The translations under genes were made by a program, and so were the position numbers. Source: Halioglobus sp. (GTDB taxonomy: Bacteria; Pseudomonadota; Gammaproteobacteria; Pseudomonadales; Halieaceae). From it: 64,000 bases of DNA. Shown here one piece after another: positions 17,827-25,350 of the stretch; positions within the stretch are counted from its first letter, which is position 1; each line of letters begins with the position of its first letter. The notes below the pieces were generated by a model, which saw nothing but the letters and a program-made list of their open reading frames with translations, made no database searches and was not told the DNA's origin. The stretch is from contig JAPKAY010000014.1 in assembly GCA_028825045.1 (NCBI GenBank), positions 1 to 64,000 of the forward strand, in the 5' to 3' direction.

Positions 17827-19485
17827 CTAAGGCGCAACAACTTCCATTACCATAAAAGCATTACCACCCGCCTGACCGAAGACACTGTAACCCGCATTAA
17901 TGAATAATTGCCCGTTATCAAGGTAGGCGCCACCCAGATCAAGTGATCCACCAGACGCGGTTCTGGCATTCACCGCGGCAAATTCACCTCGCGTATCAAA
18001 CGCCCAAATATGTTCACCGCTGTGCGCATCGAAAACGCGGATATGACCATCTAGGGATGGTGCAAAGACCAAATTCTCTGTGACTGTTACTGCCGCTGAC
18101 AAACCCGAATAACACCCTTCAAGCCGCTCACCCTCACTATTAAGGCAAACGTTCGGCGCGGCAGTAGACCACAGTTTTTTACCACTGACGATATCATAGG
18201 CGTGCAGAGAAGGATTAGGCTTCCCCTCAGGATTTTGGCCAAATACCTCAACAGGTCGATCACTGATGGGCACATACAAAACACCTTGGGCTTCATCAAC
18301 GCCCATACTAAAGTGCACGCCACCTAACTTACCTCCCGTACCCGGCTTTTGCTGCCACAAGAGCTTACCGTCTTGCTCTGGGTCTAATGCGAAAATCGCT
18401 CCGCTTTTCTGCCCCGCCAAAATAATATCGCGACCATCAACCGTGACCAAAATCGGCGGCGCGCCAAAATCCAGGTCTACACCTCGCTCTGTGGGGCAGT
18501 TAGCATCTAGTGGGGATACACAGGCGACATTCCACGCATCGCCGACAGTAAATTGTTGATGCCAAATCATTTCACCCGTTGTCAGATCAAGCGCCACTAT
18601 CGCATCGCTGGTATCGGTTGCTGGCGATGAGTAGTTTTCACCCGTTCCTACGTACAATCGATTACGCTTGGCATCCAATGCCGGCTGTGACCAGACTGGC
18701 GCACCAGACGGTCCGTAATGATTGGGAAGAATCAGGCGCTTTTTAATCAATCGTGGCTCTTCTTGAATCATGTAGGTACGCCAAATCAGCTCACCGTTAG
18801 CGGGATTTAGTGCAATGACCGAGCTTCTGAAATTACAGCAGGCATAGAAAGGGTTTACCGCCCACGCCGCTTCCCAGGAAGAAACTGGCTGATATATGAC
18901 CCCGTTGTAATCAATGGATGAGCCCGACACCATTGTTTTGGAGTGAGGGTCAGCGGTAATTCGCCATCGCTGCTGCCCCGTGGCAGGATCGAGCCCGAAT
19001 ACTTCGCCAGCAGCCGTACCAAAAGTCATTAAATTTCGCTGCTCACCGTTCTCTTTGTAGGTCATAAATCTTAGCGCGGTACGTGCGGTACTGTCAGCAT
19101 CAAAACGCCATTTTTCACACCCCGTGTCGCGATCTAGCGCATAGATCATGCCCGGCTCATCGCCAATGAAAACCGTGTCTGGTGTAATGAAAGGCTGCGT
19201 GTGTGGTGATTCCGTATCGGGCAAAGCAAATACCCACTTGACCTGTAACCGAGCCAGGCTATCTTTAGTAATCTCGGCATCAGCCTCGCCGATAAATCGA
19301 TGATTCCTCTTATTGACCCCCCAACCGTTGATGCTGGGTGTCAAATCAATCACGGATGCAATCGCCGGCGAGCATTGTTCAGCCAGGGCGCTGGCACTTA
19401 TCCACACAGTGCATGAAATAGTAATTATCGCTCTATGAAAAACCGAGTAAAACAAAGGCCAACCCTCTTTATATGCAATATACAC
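17827..19485 (-). CDS. PQQ-binding beta-propeller oxidoreductase-like protein
   Basis: 552 residues with a signal sequence (~18-36) and repeated propeller blades of the PQQ-dehydrogenase type: MIYALDRDTGCEKWRF, EVFGLDPATGQQRWRI, SVIALNPANGELIWRT, AIVALDLTTGEMIWHQ, AIFALDPEQDGKLLWQ, HIRVFDAHSGEHIWAF. An adjacent cysteine pair occurs (FYACCNFRSS), and vicinal cysteines of this kind are near the PQQ in quinoprotein alcohol dehydrogenases. No CxxCH heme motif is present, so electrons would go to a separate acceptor. Closest in layout to polyvinyl-alcohol-dehydrogenase-like quinoproteins without the cytochrome domain. The start is GTG. It diverges from the serine hydrolase gene. Substrate unknown. 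Confidence 0.85.
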   Translation of the reverse strand: MYIAYKEGWPLFYSVFHRAIITISCTVWISASALAEQCSPAIASVIDLTPSINGWGVNKRNHRFIGEADAEITKDSLARLQVKWVFALPDTESPHTQPFITPDTVFIGDEPGMIYALDRDTGCEKWRFDADSTARTALRFMTYKENGEQRNLMTFGTAAGEVFGLDPATGQQRWRITADPHSKTMVSGSSIDYNGVIYQPVSSWEAAWAVNPFYACCNFRSSVIALNPANGELIWRTYMIQEEPRLIKKRLILPNHYGPSGAPVWSQPALDAKRNRLYVGTGENYSSPATDTSDAIVALDLTTGEMIWHQQFTVGDAWNVACVSPLDANCPTERGVDLDFGAPPILVTVDGRDIILAGQKSGAIFALDPEQDGKLLWQQKPGTGGKLGGVHFSMGVDEAQGVLYVPISDRPVEVFGQNPEGKPNPSLHAYDIVSGKKLWSTAAPNVCLNSEGERLEGCYSGLSAAVTVTENLVFAPSLDGHIRVFDAHSGEHIWAFDTRGEFAAVNARTASGGSLDLGGAYLDNGQLFINAGYSVFGQAGGNAFMVMEVVAP

Positions 19486-19616
19486 TTAGCTGGAAACGCA
19501 CACCCTGCCCAGGCAGCTCCCGCCAGGGAAGCGTCAGGACTATAGCTGGCGACCGTCGACTATTCCCCAAAATTATGAAATAAAGGCGTCAATGAATATT
19601 ATGCCCGTTTAACCTG

Positions 19617-20798
19617 GTGTCACCTACTCTAGTATCATCTAATAAATTTCGACCGTTTTGGGGAATCTCTATCAAAAAGCACTACCTCTGGATAACCCTT
19701 GTTGCCATTCTTCTCGGTACCAGCATTTATGCCTTTCGTTATCCACTTTTTACAGGTGTGATGCTGGAAATTCAGGCCCACCTCGATGACCCCATTGCAG
19801 ACCTGGATTCTGAGTCGCTAGGCCCTGCGGCCAACATTGAAGGCGTACCGCCGGAGTTTGGCCTGGAGAGCCTTAGCAATCTAAACTCGCCTGACCTCGA
19901 TAGTTGGATTGAACGAAGCCAAACCCAGGTGCTACTGATTCAACAGGAGGGAGTGATTGTTCACGAATACTATGCGCACGGAACCAAAAAAGGCACGGAG
20001 CTCAATGGCTTTTCAATGGCTAAAAGCATAGTTGCGTTGCTCATCGGCATTGCAATCGATGACGGTCGAATCGATTCAGAACACGACAGCATTACCCGTT
20101 ATCTGCCTGAGATAACGCTAAAAGACAGCGCCCAAGTCAGTCTTAAAGATATGTTGCAGCAGGTTTCTGGAATGAGAGACCGCTTAGTTGATGTGGAAAA
20201 AACCTTAGCAGGCCAAAGCCTTGAAGATCAATTGGTCGAAGTTTCATTTGGCGGCGATAGATCATTCGCTTATTCAAACATCAATTATCACTTATTGAGC
20301 CTGGTGTTACAGCGCGTTTACAACAAACCACTCAATGAAATCTTTGAAGAAAAACTTTGGCAAGCATTGAATCTAGAGCAAGCCGCTATAGTCAACAGTA
20401 CGGGCTATTGTTGCCTATTTGCCAGTGCCAGAACATGGCTGGCCTTAGGAGAACTGTTTTTACACCAGGGACAATACCAGGGAAGACAAATTGTTTCAGC
20501 TGACTGGATTCAAAAAATGATCAACGAAAAACAAGCGCCCACCTTGTTTATGGTTCAAGCCACGTCCAAGTCACGAGGCAATCACTATGGCTACCATATC
20601 TACAGCGGCCTGGATGACTTCCCCGACTATTACTGGATGGAGGGTATGGGCCTACAGTTGGTCATGATAAACCCAAGCACTGAAACCATCATCGTAAGAT
20701 TAGGTGACGTCCCCTCCATTATCGAAATAGATTCTACCCGACGAGACAAAAACCTGGTGGATGGCTTACTAAAAGCTGTGGAACATAAATCTCAGTAA
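19617..20798 (+). CDS. Beta-lactamase-family serine hydrolase
   Basis: 393 residues, with an N-terminal membrane segment (~22-42) and a periplasmic class C / penicillin-binding-like domain. The S-x-x-K motif is SMAK (S133, K136) and the second motif Y-x-N is YSN (219-221). The chain continues MEGMGLQLVMINPSTETIIVRLGD near the end, where the third motif is replaced. Family members are esterases, D-amino-acid peptidases or 6-aminohexanoate-dimer-hydrolase-like; the 'NGFSMAKSIVALLIGIA' context matches the last type, and a true beta-lactamase is unlikely. The start is GTG at 19617. The GH31 gene follows on the same strand with a short gap. Confidence 0.86.
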   Translation: MSPTLVSSNKFRPFWGISIKKHYLWITLVAILLGTSIYAFRYPLFTGVMLEIQAHLDDPIADLDSESLGPAANIEGVPPEFGLESLSNLNSPDLDSWIERSQTQVLLIQQEGVIVHEYYAHGTKKGTELNGFSMAKSIVALLIGIAIDDGRIDSEHDSITRYLPEITLKDSAQVSLKDMLQQVSGMRDRLVDVEKTLAGQSLEDQLVEVSFGGDRSFAYSNINYHLLSLVLQRVYNKPLNEIFEEKLWQALNLEQAAIVNSTGYCCLFASARTWLALGELFLHQGQYQGRQIVSADWIQKMINEKQAPTLFMVQATSKSRGNHYGYHIYSGLDDFPDYYWMEGMGLQLVMINPSTETIIVRLGDVPSIIEIDSTRRDKNLVDGLLKAVEHKSQ

Positions 20799-20904
20799 AC
20801 TATTGTGTTCAAATTCGGTATTTCGTTCTATGATCCAAATATTCAAGAAGGCCCACTATTCTAACTTTTATCCCACTCTGATCGATTCCACTGGTACTGC
20901 CACG

Positions 20905-23073
20905 ATGACAATTGTCCGCTTACTATTACCCGTTTTTCTGGCTATTACACTGGGTTGCAGCCATGGCTCACACAACAATTCCGCAAGCAGTATTGGGGCT
21001 CAGGAAACCCGAATATCTATCGACGATAACGGCGATATCGTGGTGCGGCAGGGTGATCGAATACTGTTTGCAATGCCCGGAGACTCAGCACCAGTGGCTC
21101 GTGATTTTGTGGATACGCCATCGGGCATCGGTATCATAACATTTACCCGATCAGCCGAAGTAATTGATCCATTGGAACTGCAGGGAAGTATAGAAAGCAC
21201 CAACGGCGTAGAGGTACAGTTTCAGAATGCGGATGGCTCCAGGACTGCTGTGCTGGAAGCCACGACGGTCAGCGCACACGAAACAACATTCAAATTTTCA
21301 TTGACCGGCAAGTCCACCGATTCCATTGCCGTACCCGTCAGGTGCGATGTCGACGGCTCTTTTCACGGCTTCGGCGAGCAGTACAACGCTACCGACCAGC
21401 GTGGCGAGACCTTCGGCCTGTTCGTCAACGAGCAGGGCAATGGTCGCGATGGCAGCAATTTTATATCAGGGGATGAGCACACTACCTACTTCCCGATGCC
21501 CTGGTATCTGGATGTCCGGGGGTTTGGTGTGCTATTTGATACGGCCAGACGTGTGGAGCTCGATCTTTGTGCCAGCGACGCGGATGTTGCCTGGATAGAA
21601 GTCATCGGCGGCGACAGTATTGAATGGACGGTTTTTTCCGGCCCGAGTACCAAGGACGTGATTCAGCAACTTTCAGAGGTCGTTGGCCGACCTGCAAAAC
21701 CGCCGGAATGGGCCTATGGTCTGTGGATTGGCTCTCAGGGTGGGTACGAAAAAGTACTCGCTGAAGTCCAGGCGCTGGAAGATGCCGATATTCCAGTCAC
21801 CGCACTGTGGGTGCAGGACTGGGGCGGGCATCGCAGCAACTTTGATGGGGGCGATGGCGTGCAATATCGATGGGCGCCGGATGAAGACTGCGATGAACGC
21901 GATGGCGACGGCGAGCTCATACCCAAGGACATCTGTTATCCCGACATTGCCACAATGGTCGCCGATCTGCATACCAGAGGATACAAATTCCTAGCCTACG
22001 CCAATCCTTTTATAGTAAGAGACCTCGATATGCGATTCACCCCCAATCATTTTGAAGAAATGAACGCAGCGGGTTTGCTGACAAAAAATTCCGCCGGTGA
22101 AACCAATGTTTTTTTTGGCGCTAATATTCCGCAGTTCAATGGTCAGGCGGACCTTACGCTGCCCGGCGCCAGGGAGTACATCAAGGATGCATTTCGCAAG
22201 ATGGTGACGGAATACGGTTTCGATGGCTGGATGGCTGACTTTAGCGAATGGACGCCACTGGATGCGGTGGTCTCCGATGGCCGCGATGCGATTGAAGTTC
22301 ATAATACCTACCCTACCGAGTGGCAACGCCTTACCCGAGAAGTAATGGAAGAACTGCGACCGGATGGCGATTGGGTAATGATCGCGCGAGCAGGTTGGTC
22401 CGGCACTCAGGGTGCAGCCCAGATTCACTGGATAGGCGATCAGGAAACCGGTTGGAGCGATCTGGATGGTTTGCCGACAGTTGTGCCGGCAATGTTGAAT
22501 TTAGGTTTCGCTGCACAGCCTTACGTCACTCACGATATCGCCGGATTTGGCAAGAGCGCAGGACCCAGTACCGAAGAACTGTACATGCGCTGGACCGAAT
22601 TGGGGGCTTTTACACCGATCATGAGGACGCATGAAGGCGCGGACAAAGAGGGCAATTGGTCGTGGGAGAAAAGCCCGGCGACGACGGCACATTTTCGTCG
22701 TTTCAGTCTAGTGCATTGTGCGCTTCGCCCGCTTTTTATAACCCTGTCAGATGAGGCGCAGGAAACCAGCGTACCCATTCTGCGACACCTAATGCTGGAG
22801 TTTCCCGACGACCCAGAGACATTCAGTATCAGTGATCAGTTCATGATCGGCGATGCTTATCTGGTGGCACCGGTCGTTGAGGAAGGCGCAACTACGCGTT
22901 CCGTTTACTTCCCTGAGGGAACCTGGTTTAACGTGTGGACCGGTGCGCCGATAGAAGGAGGCAGACGTGTCATCGTCAAGGCTGAGATAGGTTCACCGCC
23001 GGTTTATTCCCACGGTCAGGACCGCCCCGAGTTACGGGCAGCAGAGTCGCTTGCCACCGCGTCTTGCCGTTGA
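20905..23073 (+). CDS. GH31 alpha-glycosidase (YihQ-like subgroup), lipoprotein
   Basis: About 722 residues. A lipoprotein-type signal (MTIVRLLLPVFLAITLGC-SH) leads to a GH31 catalytic (beta/alpha)8 domain. The nucleophile motif is FDGWMADFSEW, and the acid/base region is ARAGWSGTQ...WIGDQETGWSD, followed by HDIAGFG, LYMRWTELGAFTP and MRTHEG. This series matches the sulfoquinovosidase (YihQ) branch rather than classic alpha-xylosidases. The loop after QDWGGHR is longer than in YihQ and the sulfonate-binding Arg/Trp spacing is not clearly kept, so the substrate may be an ordinary alpha-glucoside. The frame extends upstream to 20803 (34 extra residues); the start is placed at the ATG preceding the signal. 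Confidence 0.85.
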   Translation: MTIVRLLLPVFLAITLGCSHGSHNNSASSIGAQETRISIDDNGDIVVRQGDRILFAMPGDSAPVARDFVDTPSGIGIITFTRSAEVIDPLELQGSIESTNGVEVQFQNADGSRTAVLEATTVSAHETTFKFSLTGKSTDSIAVPVRCDVDGSFHGFGEQYNATDQRGETFGLFVNEQGNGRDGSNFISGDEHTTYFPMPWYLDVRGFGVLFDTARRVELDLCASDADVAWIEVIGGDSIEWTVFSGPSTKDVIQQLSEVVGRPAKPPEWAYGLWIGSQGGYEKVLAEVQALEDADIPVTALWVQDWGGHRSNFDGGDGVQYRWAPDEDCDERDGDGELIPKDICYPDIATMVADLHTRGYKFLAYANPFIVRDLDMRFTPNHFEEMNAAGLLTKNSAGETNVFFGANIPQFNGQADLTLPGAREYIKDAFRKMVTEYGFDGWMADFSEWTPLDAVVSDGRDAIEVHNTYPTEWQRLTREVMEELRPDGDWVMIARAGWSGTQGAAQIHWIGDQETGWSDLDGLPTVVPAMLNLGFAAQPYVTHDIAGFGKSAGPSTEELYMRWTELGAFTPIMRTHEGADKEGNWSWEKSPATTAHFRRFSLVHCALRPLFITLSDEAQETSVPILRHLMLEFPDDPETFSISDQFMIGDAYLVAPVVEEGATTRSVYFPEGTWFNVWTGAPIEGGRRVIVKAEIGSPPVYSHGQDRPELRAAESLATASCR

Positions 23074-23105
23074 GCATAGGCAACTCCCAGAATACTCAAA
23101 TAGGA

Positions 23106-23261
23106 TACTGACAAGTTAACTTACTTTTCCCGGAAAAGTGCAGTTTTAGAACACGTCACACTCGGGAAACGAGCCCAATGTGGCGGCTGGCGACTCGATT
23201 GCCGGCCCCAAAGGCCGAATTGTGTCGGCTCAGCCCATGACTTCAAGTTAACTTGTCAGTA
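23106..23261. repeat. MITE-like element: 15-bp terminal inverted repeats with TA flanks
   Basis: CTGACAAGTTAACTT (23108-23122) and its exact reverse complement AAGTTAACTTGTCAG (23245-23259) enclose about 122 bases, and both ends are bounded by TA. A 156-base non-coding element with perfect inverted ends at a TA dinucleotide is the shape of an IS630/Tc1-type miniature element. The interior has a short palindrome (CTTTTCCCGGAAAAG). Alternatively the two arms are a pair of operators for the TetR gene starting at 23364, since GTTAAC-centred palindromes fit such a use. Confidence 0.5.
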
Positions 23262-23363
23262 GCCCTGAGCCTGATGCAGCCACTGGATACTGGAGGATCT
23301 AATGGCTTGCCTTTCTGTACCGATTGGTTCAGTATCTCTGCAACTTAAGTAACGAGAGCGGTA

Positions 23364-23951
23364 ATGGCCAGATCACCAGAGTTCGATCGCACGAAGGTGC
23401 TAGAAGCGGCCATGAAACTATTTTGGGCCCGCGGTTATACCGCAACCTCTCTACCTGGCCTGTTGGAGACCATGGCCATAGCCCGATCCAGTTTTTATGC
23501 CAGCTTTGGCACCAAACGAAAATTGTTCATTGAATGCTTGGAATTGTTCGGCGAACGCACCCTCGCCATGATTAAATTCGACGCTAAGACATTGCCGTCG
23601 ACCGCCCTGCCCCGCGCTTTTTTCGAGGCCACCGTACTAGGCGTATCACTGCGCAAGTCAAAGCAGGGCTGCCTGTTAGTTAATACGGTGCTGGAGTTGG
23701 CCGACGTAGATCCCGAACTCAATCAACTGGCAACGCAAAAGCTCAACACCATTGAAAACACCTTTGCTGTTGCGTTTAAGCAGGCGCAACACCGCGGCGA
23801 ACTCGAAAAAACATATAACCCGGAAGAACTCGCGAGCCTGGTAATGACGGTCAACTTTGGTCTGCGCGTACAGAGCCGCCAACAGCTATCTCAGCAATCG
23901 ATGAAACCCATTATCGAAAACAGTCTGTCCATGCTGGGACTGGCCGCTTGA
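23364..23951 (+). CDS. TetR-family regulator, linked to haloalkane dehalogenase
   Basis: 195 residues. Helix-turn-helix at ~5-50: FDRTKVLEAAMKLFWARGYTATSLPGLLETMAIARSSFYASFGTKRKLFIECL, the standard TetR N-terminal domain with the 'GY.ATS...SFY..FG.K..LF' recognition helix. The rest is a helical regulatory domain (TetR_C, YfiR-like). It sits 46 bases upstream of the dehalogenase gene on the same strand and is probably the regulator of that small operon. The MITE-like arms upstream could carry its operator. Confidence 0.92.
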   Translation: MARSPEFDRTKVLEAAMKLFWARGYTATSLPGLLETMAIARSSFYASFGTKRKLFIECLELFGERTLAMIKFDAKTLPSTALPRAFFEATVLGVSLRKSKQGCLLVNTVLELADVDPELNQLATQKLNTIENTFAVAFKQAQHRGELEKTYNPEELASLVMTVNFGLRVQSRQQLSQQSMKPIIENSLSMLGLAA

Positions 23952-23997
23952 CTCTTATCTGTCCATTCACTAACGAAGCCTTTAAGGAGGTCTAACC

Positions 23998-24876
23998 GTG
24001 CTATCTGAAACCATGCCTTACGACAAAAAATTTGTCACGGTAAACGGCAAGAAAATCGCCTACGTCGAGGAGGGCAGCGGAGATCCTATTGTGTTGCTGC
24101 ACGGCAACCCCACCTCATCCTTTCTGTGGCGCAACGTTATACCTGAACTTGTCCAATCTGGCCGAGTCATCGTCCCAGACCTTATCGGCCAGGGCGATTC
24201 GGAAAAACTCCCTGCCAGTGAAGGTCCAGATCGTTACACACTCGAAGTCGCTTACAGTTATGTAGCGGGTTTGCTCGAAACGATAGGTGCCAATGAAAAG
24301 GTTACTCTGGTGATTCATGACTGGGGCAGCGGCATCGGCTTTTTATGGGCAATGCGTCATCCAGCAGCCGTGAAGGGTGTCGCCTACATGGAAGGTATCG
24401 TTAAGCCCGTAAGCTGGAGTGATTGGCCTGCAAGCGCGGTGGGAATCTTTAAAGGCTTCCGCTCGGACAAAGGTGAGGACCTGATCCTCAACCGCAATAT
24501 GTTCATCGAGGGAGTACTACCATCATCAGTCATCCGACCATTAAGCGATGCAGAGATGGATGCCTACCGTGCACCCCATCTCGAGGCAGAGGATCGACAG
24601 CCACTACTGAACTGGCCACGGCAGATCCCCATCGAGGGTGAACCCGAGGATGTGGTCGCCCTGGTGAACGAATACGGCGCTTTCATGGCCGGCAGCGACA
24701 TACCAAAGTTATTCATCAATGCAGATCCGGGTTCCATTCTTGTGGGGCCCCAACGGGAATTTTGCCGCAGCTGGCCGAATCAGCAGGAAGTGACCGTGAA
24801 GGGCCTCCATTTTATACAGGAAGACTCACCGGTTGAGATTGGCCAAGCGGTGGCTGATTGGTTAAAGGCTCTCTAG
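23998..24876 (+). CDS. dhaA: Haloalkane dehalogenase (alpha/beta hydrolase)
   Basis: 292 residues of the HLD-II type. HGNPTSSFLWRN gives the halide-binding Asn (N37) and oxyanion area; VIHDWGSG gives the nucleophile D108 and halide-binding W109; E132 (YMEG) is the likely catalytic acid and H271 (GLHFIQED) the base. Such enzymes hydrolyse carbon-halogen bonds of alkyl halides to alcohol, halide and proton without cofactor in the cytosol. The GTG start is fixed by the strong AAGGAGGT 5-8 bases upstream. The gene is between a TetR regulator and a DUF1330 gene. Activity on natural halogenated marine metabolites is plausible but inferred; light-producing luciferase-like or other alpha/beta hydrolases are less likely given the full active-site set. 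Confidence 0.93.
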   Translation: MLSETMPYDKKFVTVNGKKIAYVEEGSGDPIVLLHGNPTSSFLWRNVIPELVQSGRVIVPDLIGQGDSEKLPASEGPDRYTLEVAYSYVAGLLETIGANEKVTLVIHDWGSGIGFLWAMRHPAAVKGVAYMEGIVKPVSWSDWPASAVGIFKGFRSDKGEDLILNRNMFIEGVLPSSVIRPLSDAEMDAYRAPHLEAEDRQPLLNWPRQIPIEGEPEDVVALVNEYGAFMAGSDIPKLFINADPGSILVGPQREFCRSWPNQQEVTVKGLHFIQEDSPVEIGQAVADWLKAL

Positions 24877-24915
24877 ACAACCCAGTCCCACAAAAAACCC
24901 AAAAGGATTAAAATA

Positions 24916-25230
24916 ATGTCAGATACAGCGGTATATATCATTGCCAACCTCGTAACGCACGACAAGGAGGAATACTTAAAGTATGAGAAAGGTTTTTTTC
25001 CACTGTTGAAAAAACACGGTGGTTCCTTCATCACCTATGACGATAAAATCAAACACCTGGAAGGTACCGAGCCCAGACCCGGTCGCATCGTAATATTCCA
25101 ATTTCCCTCAGAGTCCGCCGCCGAGACCTGGTACAACGACCCGGAATATCAAGCCCTCTCCGAACACCGCAGGGCTGGGACAGAACTAAAATCATTGACT
25201 ATGGTGCACGGACTTCCACCGAGGCAGTAA
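24916..25230 (+). CDS. DUF1330-family protein
   Basis: 104 residues matching DUF1330 (dimeric ferredoxin-like fold): TAVYIIANLVTHDKEEYLKYEKGFFPLLKKHGGSFITYD, then EPRPGRIVIFQFPSESAAETWYNDPEYQALSEHRRAGTELKSL. Function is unknown. It follows the dehalogenase gene by 39 bases with AAGGA before the ATG, so it is almost certainly on the same transcript. A role next to dehalogenation is not known. Confidence 0.9.
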   Translation: MSDTAVYIIANLVTHDKEEYLKYEKGFFPLLKKHGGSFITYDDKIKHLEGTEPRPGRIVIFQFPSESAAETWYNDPEYQALSEHRRAGTELKSLTMVHGLPPRQ

Positions 25231-25283
25231 CTGCGCCTTGCACCTGAGTTCTTCGCCCGCCTTCATGGGCGAATTTCCGACCC

Positions 25284-25323
25284 AAAAAAAAGGTGGCGCG
25301 ATTATCTTAAACATCACGCCACC
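25284..25323 (-). terminator. Rho-independent terminator of the dockerin/beta-helix gene
   Basis: On the minus strand, GGTGGCG...CGCCACC forms an 11-pair stem (with GAT/ATC and one G-T pair inside) and is followed directly by eight T residues. It lies 28 bases past the stop of the minus-strand gene ending at 25351. A second, weaker hairpin, TTCGCCC/GGGCGAA (25252-25273), lies further on and would serve the convergent DUF1330 gene. Confidence 0.8.
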
Positions 25324-25350
25324 CGTGCATCAGTAATTTCGAAAAAAGGT

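Noticed and set aside
23107..23260. Pair of arms as parts of a CRISPR-like or tandem repeat
   Set aside because: Only two copies, in inverted orientation, with one 122-base interior; no repeated spacers.
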